From: Otatea glauca
Lineage: Eukaryota; Streptophyta; Magnoliopsida; Poales; Poaceae
Length of the DNA: 64,000 nt
NCBI GenBank assembly: GCA_036346275.1
Contig: CM070723.1
Coordinates: 29,270,176-29,334,175 of the forward strand
Direction of reading: 5' to 3'
The stretch's first letter is position 1; each line of letters opens with the position of its first letter. Both the position numbers and the translations under genes were made by a program. Positions 34,146 through 46,148 of the stretch are shown piece by piece. The notes beneath the pieces were generated by a model. It was not told where the DNA came from and searched no databases. It saw only the letters and a list, made by a program, of their open reading frames with translations.

Positions 34146-34436
34146 CCTAACCGAAAAAATAAAAAACCGCATTTTGGGCTAGCCTCAGGTGCTGCTAGCC
34201 ATGCCCTCTGAAACATATACATCAATAATAGATTTTGCATATACATAATTACAATGTACAACAATATACCGATTTGATCAAACAACAACAATATACTAGT
34301 GTGGAAGAAATGACGAATTTGTTGCTTACAACAATTATCAACTTAACAAATTGCGAAGCACAAGTAAGATTGTATGCGAAGCGATCCAAATCCTAATGAA
34401 TGTGAAATCTTCTAACAGATGAATTCAGATATCATC
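34146..34436. other. CACTA left interior, no gene seen
   Basis: Sequence between the left subterminal repeats and the possible minus-strand exon. No domain or repeat was recognised. Confidence 0.5.
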
Positions 34437-34564
34437 TCACATGTCATCTTTCTTCGGATCCTGCTTTTTGGGCCCTTCCTGGGAATTGCTTCCTCCCTTC
34501 TTGCCAAATATCATCTCATCCAGATCATCGAGGATATCATCATCTCCGCCTGATGATGAATACA
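34437..34564 (-). CDS. Possible terminal exon, acidic then lysine-rich tail
   Basis: After an acceptor-like ATTAAG at 34565, the minus strand reads SSSGGDDDILDDLDEMIFGK, continues with KGGSNSQEGPKKQDPKK and ends with TGA at 34437-34439. The composition looks protein-coding (acidic cluster followed by a basic run). It lies 3' of the Ulp1-type gene and may be its alternative last exon, or the end of a separate captured gene. No family is recognised. Confidence 0.35.
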
Positions 34565-35512
34565 CTTAATAGTATCTTGTAAACAGATCAATAAGAGCAT
34601 GCATTAGAATAAAATGACCAAAACAATTGTAGGAGAATTAAAAATTAACATTGAACTGCATAATGTCTCATCAATAAAGTACACATCTATTGTTGTAGTT
34701 ACTTATAAGCACTACCTTGGCTACTAAAGCATGAAATATTTTTATGGTAAGGATAAATCATATGGATTTATATTTACTACCATCAAACTGGACACTGAAA
34801 CAACCAGTAAATTATGATAAATATTCAACCCATAAAGTTACGAGCAAATGGCAACACTGCTGCCTAAGGTGTGTTCATACCTTACTATAATTACTTAAAC
34901 CCATGGAATCATGAACTAAAGGCTGATTGTACAAAAAACATGACCATTACAAATTATCACCAACTTCCAAGCATAAAAGTACGAAATCTATAAGTGTGAA
35001 GCATAAATAGTGCTCAGTGGATGCATGAAGCGATGTACTTTGCAAACCGCTAAAACAACCTTACTTCAGCGGGTTTGCTCCTAAAGTAGATTGTTTTGTC
35101 TACTTACATTATGGACCACTGCAGATTATTTGGACCATTTTTTTCCTTGAAAAGCAAGAAATGGAAATGAATCCCACCGCTATGAAATATAATTAGTCGA
35201 CTGGAACATACTACGGCAAGTTGCACTGTCTATAAAAAGCTCTACTAGCCATCATGAAAGGGCACGGAGAAAAGCAATAGAGGGGGCTCTCCTCGTCTAG
35301 AACACACACACACACACCACCCATCAACACACACACACACGCACGAGAGAAGGGCAACAACACACAGGCAGATCAATCACAACTTCTTAAATCAAATGAC
35401 AGAAATTAGAACATGTGCAAGCCATGCCATCCAATACTAAACTTGACATTTAATGAAACATCAGTTCACACCACCGTAAGAAAAAAATTAACTAATTTTC
35501 TGAACTATAAGC
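34565..35512. other. Intergenic or intronic CACTA sequence with CA microsatellite
   Basis: No gene is supported. A (CA)n-rich stretch lies at 35300-35345. The interval is AT-rich elsewhere. Confidence 0.5.
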
Positions 35513-38480
35513 CTACGAGTCTGCAGTGTTGGTAGGGGCCTCAGGAGGTGGCAGATGAGTATGGAAGACTTCATCGTTATTATCTGGGTCATGGAACTCG
35601 CCGTTCTTGTTGAGTATTTCCTTCATGATGAAGTAGGCGAGATGTCCCTGGATGCCTTGGATTTCATTTGGAACCAGTCCTCCCGTAGGCAACTTCAGAC
35701 GCTATAAATAGAAAAAGTTTATCTTAAAAGCTTATATAGGGAATGAGATGTACGAATCAATGTGTGATGTTAGCGTGGCAAACCTCTACGTCATTGTTTA
35801 CTATTGTAAAGCCTAAGATTTCGTGCATGTATTGGCACACGAAGTACCCACATAAATTTGTGCCTGGCGGCTGCTTGTGGCACTGCAAAAAACTGAATAA
35901 AGTTATACGACATTGAAGGAGTTATTGACTACGAGGTGCGATATAGGAAAATTGTTTTTGCGCGTACTGGAAATTTAGTACGGATTGTCAGTGATTTATG
36001 GAAAGGACGGTGTCTCGAGCTCCTTTTACAATATGCTTGGAACACCCTATTCACTAGACTTGTCATATCTTTGTAGTTTTTTGGATCTTTGTCCCGCGGG
36101 TCCAAGATCAGCATCTTTCTTTTATCTAGAGTAATTACTACGAGAATCTAGTGGAAACTACATACGCAGTAGTCATTAGTCCTAAGCTAAGCAAAGAACG
36201 AGATCAACAAGTAGTTGAACTAGCTAGTGAGCCACTTACTTGAAATTGTATAGCAAAAGTATGAACTCTTTGTCTTGGAGTTTGATGAAAGCGTTATATA
36301 CGTAGTCCTTGACCTCCTTTAGTACTCTTTTGATTTTCGGCTGGCAAACCATTCTCGGATCGAGGAATGCCACTGGACCTTTGGTTCTTCTTAGTTCTAT
36401 CAACTCGTATCTACATAAGAAATGATTTAGACATCACATTTATCGGTATTACATGAATGTAGACAATGATTTTTATATTGGACACTTACAGTGACCAGCA
36501 TATCATAAGAGACATGTCGAGGGCATCTTGATAGTACATGTTGTGCAACTCGTTGAATTCTATCATGAAGTAGTCAGACCACTCATGGTGAAAATGTTCC
36601 TCTCTGTAAATGGCAGTGATCACCTTCGGGAGTACATCTTGGTTAGATCGCTCCATATACCATTGATGTAATCGCCTTAGTTGCACTGTTAGGCTATCAA
36701 GCTTCGAAGGGGTGACAAACGACTTCCCCAATTCGTATTTCAATCTTTTTTCAGCAGCTTGTCCTTTGGAGACTGCTTTACCCATACTTTTCTCGCGCAC
36801 AACATCATACTCTATTCTGGCTTCGCCTAACCTCGCTGATATGGCTTGTCTATTGTGCCATGCCTTCAGAGGAGGAGTTTTAAGTCGATCAGCTGAAGTT
36901 GTCGCACTAACTTTTGTACGCTGATGTGTTGGTGATGACTGTGCGAGGTTTATTGTAGGATAGGCCGGCAGGTTCACTGCAGGAGAGGCTGGCATGGTCA
37001 CCTCAAGAGGGGCTGGCAGGTTCACCTCGGGAGGGGCAGGCACTTCATGATAGTCCAAGACGATGTCACATTTGCGCCACTGGATGAATGAGTGGACGGC
37101 ACTTCCTAGAGTTATAACCTCGTCGTTCGGGGGCATTTCTAGCCCGAGGTTGGCAAATTGGGGATTAACTGTGTCCACCTGGACCTTTGCATAACCCGGC
37201 GCTATCGCGGAGTTGTGCAATACACCTCCTTCTTGGCATGGGTACGCTATGCCTTTACCAGCCTGAATGAATATGTTCATGATGGGCAAAGTGAGCTGGC
37301 ATGGTGTGGGGTCATGTATGTCGTCCACAGGATAATGGCCCATGTCCTGTTTTACAAGTGGGGCGGATGCGCAACTGCTGCAACAATTCGGAGGGCTGGT
37401 CATAACAATGTTCTCGGCTTGCGACTGGCTCATGGCTTGTTGTACTTGTCGTTGTACTTGTTGTTCTATTGTGCCTTGTAATTCTCAAAGCATCTTTTCC
37501 TTCATCATTTCTATTTCGGCAAACGCTTCTCTAGCTCTCTTTCGACTCTTGTAAGTGTGGAGGTGCTCTGGGAATCCTGTCTTCTAGGGAACCTTAACCC
37601 CGACACCTCGTGTCCGTCCAGGATGCTCCTTGTTTCCCAAGGCACATGTTAGTTCGTCGTTCTCCCTATCTGGGTGGAATGTTCCTTGGGAAGACTCGAC
37701 GTACAGCTCCTTGACCCTTTGCGACATTGCTTCGTCATCGCTATTTCTGAAGGTTAAGCCCCCACCAGACGTGACACTTGCCCTCGCTAGCACATAGTGC
37801 TTGACTCGGTCTGGTAGTCTGGCCAATTGACTTGTACCAGTCCATTGTACTGATTCTGCTTCCTGCCTCTCCCATTGAGGGATTTTACCAGCATACCCAC
37901 CCGTACCAAGTCTGTGTGGATGGATGTTCCTCCTTCCGATGTTTATGTGGTCCTCACTGGACTTCTTTGCTGCTTCACTTTGCTTCATCGACACAAATTC
38001 ATCCAAATATGGTTCTAAGTTTGGGTAGTCCCCGATGGCCGATCGGTTTTTTTTCACACAAGTAGTATTCAACCTAGCCTTGAAGTTCCTCCATGCCGCA
38101 TCCATGGTCATCAATGCATCACGACGCACGCGGTGTTCATCTTCTTCGGGGAATTCGAAGGTTTTTTTGAGCTCCGTCTATAGATCCGTTTTGATGGTAT
38201 CAGGCACTTTGTGCCTATCCAAAAAGGTGATTGGCATTCTCTCCCTTGCGATATACCCGCAGGTTGTTCTGTACTTTGCTACGAACTTTGGCGGTGCAAT
38301 AGGGGCCCCAGCATTTGAGACCTCTGAGATGGTATACCGGCCTTCGGGCTTCTTATTTCTTCCTCAGCCATGAGGTCTTGCCACGGGTACATCAGTATCG
38401 GCGGCAATAGCGGTGGTTGGGTGGAGGTTGAGGAACCTGCTAGGGCTAGGGCTCGGGCTCGGGATGGATTGCTCCTCCAT
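35513..38480 (-). pseudogene. CACTA second gene: Transposase_24-like region joined to a Ulp1/C48 peptidase domain
   Basis: Exons on the minus strand: 36490-38480, 36240-36410, 35968-36157, 35784-35882 and 35513-35701. All splice sites are GT-AG and the phases agree. The first exon encodes a proline- and serine-rich start (MEEQSIPSPSPSPSRF), then a plant transposase (PF03004-like) part with AWRNFKARLNT and QWERQEAESV. Later exons encode a Ulp1-type fold: FH followed by a stop where Trp is usual, ILVVI and LDPRDKD, then PPGTNLCGYFVC with the catalytic Cys. Other stops lie near 38369, 38178, 37587 and 37488. Ulp1-like proteases are frequent cargo of plant CACTA and Mutator elements; their role there is not settled. 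Confidence 0.75.
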
Positions 38481-39459
38481 ATCAGCCTTAGATGTGCGAA
38501 CTGAAAGAGGTAAAGTATGGAACCATTAGAATTTGGCGGTCATTTGGGTTAAGTACGGGAGTTTAACTCTGAAAACTAGAAATGAGAGTAATCGAGAAAT
38601 TGGGCATTCAATAGAAAAACTTATCTTTTAGAAGAACCGTCTGTGATAACTCTTTTGTCTAATTACTTACACTGACTAAGTTTATGTGCAAGTTATAGTG
38701 CCAGCTTATACGTGTAAATGACTCACGTATATCATCCAAAAGGACTATAGGATCAGTTTTGAGATTTGTGTTCATTATTATCAGTTCAAAACTACAAAAA
38801 TCTGTCAATGGTTGTATAAGAAGAATGTGCAGTTTTACTTTGCTTTCTGGCTTTTAGAAGCCCTACACATACTACCATGCCATACATACTTACTCAAAAG
38901 TCAAAACATCAAGTTGCTGACTAGAAATGTGAAAAAGCAGACAAATGATGCAAACATTTTAAGAGTGTGCATCTGAATCATGCATAGTGAACCAAACTGT
39001 AGTAAAGCACAAGATGGATGATGTTTGCAAGCTATTCATGATCCCCAAATGTCCTTCTGCGTTTCATACTTCAGAAGGACGTTTGTTGATGGGGATTGAA
39101 TCATTGGTGGTTTCTAGGAAGAATCGGTTTCTTGGATGTTTTGTTTCTAGGAAGAATCGGTTTCTTGGATGTTTTGTTGATGGGGATTGAATCATTGGTG
39201 GTTTTATAGCTCAGTTCGTTGTGTTTAGATCACGCCTATTACCTGTGTTTATTACGGAAGCATAATTTTTGTTTGGGTTAAGTGAATTGGTTAGGCATTC
39301 GTGTGAAATGGGAGAGATTTGTCATTTGTTGTTGCTATCTCTTAAAAGCTTGTCTCTTGTTTGTCCACAAATGTTTTCGACGATTGGTGAGCAAATGGGA
39401 ATAATTTTGTCGATTAGCTAATGGGTGTGCCATTTAATCTACCTTCTTGAAGGTTTTCG
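38481..39459. other. CACTA interior between genes, with a local duplication
   Basis: No gene is supported. A tandem pair of TTTCTAGGAAGAATCGG units (33 bp) at 39111-39176 is flanked on both sides by the same GATGGGGATTGAATCATTGG, an A-B-B-A arrangement. It may be promoter or intron sequence of the captured FAS1 gene that follows. Confidence 0.5.
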
Positions 39460-40078
39460 ATGGATTGTTGTGATGCAAAAGAAACAATTGTGGATGGTGA
39501 GGCCGAGTAGCCGGTTCTATGATTGTTGATGCCTCTTGTGCGCATGTATCAACGCAACAGACCAAGAAGCAGCACAAGAGGAAGAGGGCCTCTACCGAAC
39601 TGGAATTGGTAGATAAAGAAGTTGCATCTGCTGAATGGCAGCGAGAGATTGATGCATTGTTTGATTATTACAAGGAGGTTTCTGGTTATCAGCTGAGACC
39701 AGAGGAGATTGGGTGCTCGACGAAGAACTCAATTATAGCATGCTTGCTAGAGGAGAGCAGTCTTCCGTATGCAAATTTGGTGGATGAAATCTATCAGAGG
39801 ATGGAGTTGCAAGATAGTGGTACAGAGTGCCAATGTGTTGGCAGATGAGTCTGATTCAAGCCTTTGGTGTTGGGAGGTAATAAACTAATATTTGTATATT
39901 TCTTTCCTATTGAGAATTCATTCAAAAAATTGTGATGTTTTAACTTGCCTGATCTGCTATGTGACCCTATGGGATAAGACACGAGATTTGAAGTTATTGC
40001 CTGCACACCTCCATGGCAGCTTGAAGATCTGATGTAGGGCTCGAAAGCTAATCCACGAAAGGATTCTTGCTCTTTCGG
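39460..40078 (+). pseudogene. FAS1: Captured fragment of the CAF-1 large subunit gene (FAS1 homologue), two exons
   Basis: Exon a 39460-39876, intron 39877-39978 (GT...AG), exon b 39979-40078 ending at a GT donor. Exon a gives a basic KKQHKRKRAS, then LFDYYKEVSGY, CLLEESSLP and LVDEIYQRM, and after a frameshift near 39830 DESDSSLWCWE. Exon b continues TRDLKLLP and, past a stop, KLIHERILALS. These motifs and their order match the N-terminal half of plant FAS1, the large subunit of the histone chaperone CAF-1, including the LWCWE and IHER segments. A stop near 39508 and the missing remainder make it a fragment. It lies antisense to both transposase genes. Retention of an intron means the capture was of genomic DNA and not cDNA. 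Confidence 0.75.
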
Positions 40079-40785
40079 GTATGATGATCTTTTAGCCTCC
40101 CCCACCCCCCCAAACAACAAAAACACACACACCCCGCACCATTTTCTCCTGAGAGGATCAAATTGTTGGTCAGTTGCAAATGTACGCCATGAAGTGACCA
40201 CCAAAAAATCCTATTACATCTGATTATTTGAACATTTCTCGGAAATGTGGATGTGATGTTAACCTCTTATGCTTGTGCCATTAATGTGGTTGTGTGTGTA
40301 ATATGACACTGAAACATGTGAATCATGTTTCGCGCTTGGTTCTTTCCTATGCCATGTCAATCTGATGAAAGTTAGTAATCTAATGATTGTGTTTTTTGAG
40401 CTTCTCTGCAATTGATTATGCTCAACAACTCCTACCACCTCCTCTTGTCTATAAATATGCATTTATGTAAAGAATTGAAGAAAAACGAATTATTAAACTG
40501 CACTATAGTAGTTGCTTGATTAAATATGGTTGAGTTTTTCTAAGCCTTCCTAAGCATAGTTGCTGGACAACACACCCTTGCTGAAACACAAGTTTATGTT
40601 TTTCATGCATATGCTTCACAACTGACCTATGTGCCTTTTGAACTCTTAAAGAATTCTATGATTGTTTATGCACACACTAGGCTGTCTTTATTTTCCATGT
40701 TGGTACCATTATATTTTTCTTACTTGCTGAATGACTATCTGATGAACTCAAACTGAACTAAATCAACTCAAAAACATTTTGACTA
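40079..40785. other. CACTA interior downstream of the FAS1 fragment
   Basis: Probably FAS1 intron or other captured sequence. It has a CACCCCCCCAAAC-type stretch at 40095-40135 and no exon that could be read. Confidence 0.4.
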
Positions 40786-41000
40786 TACCCTTGGGCGGCG
40801 TGGGGTGCGGGAGGGCGGCGTCGGCGGGGGCGGCGTCATCGGAGGCGGCGTCGGCGCGGCGCGGGGCGTCGGGCGGCGACCGTGGCGGCGCGCAGAGCGG
40901 CGTCGTCGGGAGGGCGGCGTCGTTAGGCGGCGTCACGCAGTGCGGGGCAGCGACCGTGGCGGCGCGAGCGCGGGAGTTTAGGTGTTTAGGCGTGTCGAAG
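40786..41000. repeat. GC-rich GGCGGCGTC low-complexity block
   Basis: About 215 bp of irregular GGCGGCGTC repeats, in sharp contrast to the AT-rich surroundings. The open frame across it (40779-41021) is alanine- and glycine-rich low complexity. It resembles a grass 5' UTR or first exon and could be the start of a captured gene. Confidence 0.65.
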
Positions 41001-41065
41001 CGGTGGGAGTTTATGGTTTAGGGCATTCGGTGAGAAGAGTGACTGTATCCATTTTATATACGGAG

Positions 41066-41235
41066 CATATTATCAGTGGCGGTTCTTCACAAGAACCGCC
41101 ACTGATACACTTATCTGTGCCGGTTCGTATAAAAAACCGCTACTGATACATATATTATCTGTGGCGGTTTTTATACGATCAAGATCGATATTATATCGAT
41201 GGCGGTTCTTGTGAAGAACCGCCACTGATATAATT
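41066..41235. repeat. Internal block of CACTA subterminal repeats
   Basis: TATCAGTGGCGGTTCTTC and its inverse, and TATCTGTGGCGGTT, as at the two element ends, but here 5 kb inside. There is no CACTAC terminus next to it. Confidence 0.8.
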
Positions 41236-41300
41236 ATCATAATATATTAATTACCATATATAATCTTAATATAGTAATATACCCTATATAATACTAATTT

Positions 41301-41415
41301 ACATACAAATGCATATTGTTTACATCACATACAAATGCATATTGTTTACATCACATATAAATACATATTGTTTACATCCATTACTCCATACAAATGCATA
41401 TTGTTTACATCACAT
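41301..41415. repeat. 28-bp tandem repeat after the TnpD gene
   Basis: Four units of ACAAATGCATATTGTTTACA with small changes, just downstream of the transposase stop codon and so probably in its 3' UTR. Confidence 0.8.
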
Positions 41416-41434
41416 TGCCATTACTCGTATATAG

Positions 41435-44400
41435 CTAATTATTTTCTTTCACAATTTGCCCTTCTTCATGATCGTCGCGATGATAGGTAGCTTCCTGAGT
41501 GGTTTCTTCCTCGAGCCTGATGTTGCCATCTATGAAAGGAGGCAACTCATCAAACTGGTTGTACTCTTCCTCATCCATGACATTCTCAATTTCGACGATC
41601 CTTCTTTTTCCCTGAAGAACTATATGGCACTTGTTATCTACCGGGTCGATTACATAGAAGACTTGTGCTACTTGTTTCGCAAGTACGAATGGTTCGTCTC
41701 TGTATCCGACATGTTCGATGTCCACAGTAGTGAAGCCGTACTTGTCCACCTTACACCCTTTGGGAGTTGTACCCAACGACACCGAAACATCAGGATCTTA
41801 AAAATACAATAGTCGAGCTCCCAAATCTCTTCTATGAACCCATAGAAGCTACTCTTCTTACTGCCTGTGTTATCATAGGCATCTATGTGGACACCACTAT
41901 TTTGGTAAGTGCTTTTGCTATCCTGAGATGTCGTGTAAAAGGTATATCCATTTATGTCGTATCCTTGCCATGTCAAGATTGTACCTGATGGCCCTTTTGC
42001 CAACCACCTCAACATAACACTCGTTTCTTTCCCAGTCATATGCTCTTTGAACCAATGATTGAACAAACGGTTATGCTCTTTTGTTACCCAAACCTCTGAT
42101 CGTCCACGATTTTCCTCTCGTAGCTTATCTTTGTGCATATCCATATACGAGGACACCTCAACTGACTTTTGCAAGACTGTGAAATGAGCTTTTTCGAACA
42201 ATCCATGATCGTAAGAATTTGTTAATTTCCTTCCAATCGTCCCTTTTCCAGCTAGCCTACCCTCATAGCGAGATATAGGCACTCCTACCGGTTCCACCGC
42301 CTCCATGTAATCCATGCAAAACTCGATAACCTCCTCAGTTGCATAACCTTCCACAATGCAGCCCTCCGGCCGAGATCGATTGCGTACATACTTATTCAGG
42401 ATACCCATGTACCTTTCGAACGGGTACATCTGATGCAGGAATACGGGGCCACATACATTTATCTCATTCACAAGGTGAACAATGAGATGAACCATTACAT
42501 CGAAAAATGATGGAGGAAAATACATCTCTAGCTGGCATAGTATCTTGACCACATCATTCTGCAGTTCAGAAAATCCGATGGGATCGACGACCTTCTGTGA
42601 AATCGTGTTGAAGAAGAAACACAACCTCATGATTGCCTCTCGGACCTTTTCAGGCAAAATACCTCTAATTGCATTAGGAAGCATTTGTGTCATCATCACA
42701 TGACAATCATGAGACTTCATGCCAGTTAACTTCAAATCTTTCATCGAGACCAGTTTCTTGATGCTTGCGGAGTAACCGGACGGAACTTTCACACCATGCA
42801 AGGAAATTGCAGAGGTCTGTTCTCTCTTTCTTGGATAGAGTGTAGTAAGCTGGGGGAAGGTAAAGTCGCCCTTTCCCAGTGTCTTGAGGATGTAGCTCAG
42901 CTCTGATTTTCATATCTTCCAGATCCCTTCGTGCCTTCAGTCCGTCCTTAGTTTTGTTAGGAATGTTCAGCAAAAGACCAATCAAGGTGTCACATACATT
43001 TTTCTCTACGTGCATGACGTCTATGCAGTGTCGAACTTCTAAGTCCTTCCAATAGGGCAAATTCCAAAATATCGATCTCTTCTTCCACGTGATCTTCTTA
43101 GTACGAGACCTCGATTTATTATTACTATCTCCCTTTCCAAGTACGACATTAATATCCTTAACCATATCATATACGTCTTCCCCACGACGAGGCCTTGGAG
43201 CTATACCATACTCTTTTGTCCCATCGAATTGTTGCTTCATATTGCGGTAGGGGTGATTCCTGCGAAAGAACCTACGGTGATGCATGTACATAGTTTTCCT
43301 CGAGTTATTGAGCCACACACTAGCGGTTTCATCCATGCACTGGGGGCATGCTTTGGCCCCTTTTACAGTACGACTGGATAGGTTACCAAGGGCAGGGAAA
43401 TCATTGATGGTGCAAAACAACAATGCGCGTAGGATGAAGTACTCTCCCTTGTACTCATCCCATACCTGTACACCTTCGTTCCACAGTACCACAAGATCTT
43501 CCACCAATGGTTGTAGGTATACATCAATATCATTGCTAGGTTGTCTCGCCCTTGGATAAGCAAATGACATCATAATGTACTTTCGTTTCATACACAACCA
43601 AGGAGGAAGGTTGTAGATACAGAGAGTCACGGGCCAAGTGCTATGAATACTACTCATATTACCGAAAGGATTCATTCCATCCGTACTCAACCCAAACCTT
43701 ATATTCCTCGGTTCATTCCCGAAATCCTTCCAAAAGAGCCTATCGATGGTTCTCCACTGGGCAGAATCAACAAGGTGTCTCAGCTTTCCATCCTTTTTAC
43801 GCTCTTCTGAGTGCCATTGCATCAATTGGGTATGCTTTTTGTTTCCAAATAAACGCTTCAACCGATGTATTACTGGTAAATACCACACCACTTTAGCGGG
43901 AGCTCCTTTCTTCACCATGGTGCCCTCGCTGTCATGGCCTTTACGCTTGTATCGTGATGATTTGCACACCGAACATACATGCACGTCTGTATACTCTTTG
44001 CGATAGAGTATACAATCGTTTGGACATGCATGTATTCTTTCTACTTCCAATCCCAATGGACATACAACCTTCTTAGCTAAATAAATGGTTATCGGCAATA
44101 CGTTTCCATCTGGAAGTATGTCCGCTAAGAGATGTAATAGCGCCGTGAAACTCTTATCGGACCAACCATTGCTTGCCTTCAATTTCAGAAGTGAAAGCAC
44201 GGTGTGCAACTTTGTGTATTCCTCCTTACAACCCGGGAACAAAGGTGTGTCCGAGTCGTCCAACAAACCCTTGAATTGATTAAACTCTCTCTGACTAGTG
44301 TAGTTCCCTTCTGCATCGCGCAACATCTGAGCAAGATTATTATCGTCATCAATGTCCAACCTATCCTCATCAGATCCATAACCGATGTCAGCTGCCATAA

Positions 44401-44686
44401 TGCCTTCTCCATCATCCAATACGTTATCACCTTCATGTATGTTTTCCTCTTCACCGTGACTTGTCCAACGTGTATAGCCAAGTACAAAACCCCTTCGAAT
44501 CAAGTGCAAGTGGATATGCTCTTTGTTTGAAAACATTTTCACATTCTTGTAATCAATGCATGGACAATGTATGTACTCCGTCTTCTTGTGCAACTTGTTC
44601 TCCTCAGCGGTTCTTAGAAAAGCAGATAACCCGTCGATGTAATCTCGGCTGTAACGGTTCGCATTGTACATCCATCTCCAGTCCAT
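41435..44686 (-). pseudogene. tnpD: CACTA TnpD-type transposase, two frameshifts
   Basis: Starts ATG 44686 (MDWRWMYNANRYS) and ends TAA 41435, apparently without introns. Domains in order: transposase-associated zinc-binding domain (PF13963-like, about residues 1-75), Transposase_21 core (PF02992-like) with LSTDGMNPFGN, ARQPSNDIDVYLQPLVEDL and ACPQCM, then DUF4218-like (LKSHDCHV type, here MKSHDCHVMMTQMLP) and DUF4216-like (DEPFVLAKQVAQVFYV) regions. A one-base insertion near 42798 and a one-base loss near 41752 break the frame; otherwise it is well preserved. The enzyme would cut and join the CACTA ends, normally with a TnpA-type partner. The ATG is chosen because the family usually begins with an MD-W-Y motif. 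Confidence 0.88.
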
Positions 44687-44730
44687 CTAAAATTAATTAA
44701 CATATAAAAATTGATTAAAAATCTAATCTA

Positions 44731-45360
44731 ATTACTTATCATCTAAAGGAGCTAGATAATAAATTCATCATCTAAAAATGATGAGCACCTACCAAATTAA
44801 CTAAAATTTCATGTATATTAATATCCACTAATCTTAAATAAATAAATTTAATATATGCAAGATGTATATTATATGTCCACACTAATGGAACCAAATTAAT
44901 AGTAATTAAAAAACTAATCTAATTACTTATCATCTAAAGAAGCTAGATAATAAATTCATCATCTAAAAATGATGAGCACCCACCTACCAAATTAACTAAA
45001 ATTTCATGTCTATTAATATCCAATAATCTTAAATAAGTAAATTTAATATATGCAAGATGTATATTATATGTCCACACTAATGGAACCAAATTAATAGTAA
45101 TTAAAAAACTAATCTAATTACTTATCATCTAAAGGAGCTAGATAATAAATTCATCATCTAAAAATGATGACCACCTACCTACCAAATTAACTAAAATTTC
45201 ATGTATATTAATATCCAATAATCTTAAATAAATAAATTTAATATATGCAAGATGTATATGTCTGTTCACTAATGGAACCAAATTAATAGTAATTAAAAAA
45301 CTAATCTAATTACTTATCATCTAAAGAAGCTAGATAATAAATTTATCATCTACCAAATTA
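44731..45360. repeat. 191-195 bp tandem repeat upstream of TnpD, 3.3 units
   Basis: Units start at 44731, 44922, 45117 and 45309 with ATTACTTATCATCTAAAG. Each contains CATCTAAAAATGATGA and GGAACCAAATTAATAG. It lies directly 5' of the transposase start, in its leader or promoter. Confidence 0.88.
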
Positions 45361-45729
45361 ACATAAAATGCAATTTATATTAAATATATGCTTCATCATA
45401 ATTCATCATCTATAAAAAGAACACAACATCATCTAATGAACCTAGCTAGGAAATAAATTCATCAACTACAAAATGGTAGGTAAATAAAAATAAACAAAAT
45501 CTAAACTTTTCATCTCATCTACATATAAACCTTAATTAAACTAGGTTTAAAAATTAAATTGCAACAAGATTAACACAAATCAAGAGAGGAGAAAAAATAA
45601 CTCACCAAGGAACAACTAGAGGAAGTACAAGCACAAGAATTGAAGAAAACGAAATCTGAAAATTAGAAGTTTTGGTTTGCTCTCGGGAGGAAGAAGACCA
45701 GTGTTGCTACTGACCACCTATTTATAAGC
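45361..45729. other. Probable promoter and first leader of TnpD
   Basis: AT-rich stretch between the tandem repeat and the right subterminal block. Nothing coding is seen. The minus-strand CTTATAAATAGG near 45720 could be a TATA box. Confidence 0.4.
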
Positions 45730-46110
45730 AATATTATCAGTGGCGGTTGTTAACTAGAACCGCCACTGATAAAATTATCCATGGCGGTTCTATCCTCGAA
45801 CCGCCACGCCGCTGATAATTAATTATCAGTGGCGGTTCGAGGATAAAACCGCCACAGATAATCCAATAGTATCAGTGGCGGTTCGAGGATAGCACCGCCA
45901 CTGATAACCTAGTTACCAGTGGCGGTTCTATCCTCCAACCGTCACTAATGATGTATTTGTTATCAGTGGTGGCTCTATCCTCGAACCCCATTGATAATGA
46001 ATTATCAGTGGCGGTTCGAGGATAGAACCGCCACTGATATTCTTCCCGCCATTTTCAATATAGAACCGCCACTGATAATTATATTTGTGGCGGTTCGAAA
46101 AAAACCGTCA
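45730..46110. repeat. CACTA subterminal repeats, right end
   Basis: About ten alternating ATCAGTGGCGGTTC and GAACCGCCACTGATA motifs, denser than at the left end. Several adjacent pairs can fold back. Confidence 0.85.
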
Positions 46111-46148
46111 CAAATAGACCGTCACCTATTGCTGGTTTTGGTGTAGTG

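Larger units (their letters stand above)
33883..46148 (-). mobile_element. Complete CACTA (En/Spm) DNA transposon, 12.27 kb, with captured host gene
   Basis: Left end CACTACACTGAAAAAG at 33883; right end, reversed, CACTACACCAAAACC ending at 46148; TAT on both sides. Subterminal repeats with GGCGGTT cores sit at both ends. The genes run from right to left: TnpD-type transposase (44686-41435), then a Transposase_24 plus Ulp1-type gene (38480-35513). Between them lie a captured CAF-1 (FAS1) fragment on the + strand, a GC-rich block and a third subterminal-type block. Both transposition genes are broken, so the copy is not autonomous now. Confidence 0.9.

Noticed and set aside
40779..41021. 80-residue alanine/glycine-rich open frame
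   Set aside because: Low-complexity translation of the GGCGGCGTC block; stops are rare there by composition.
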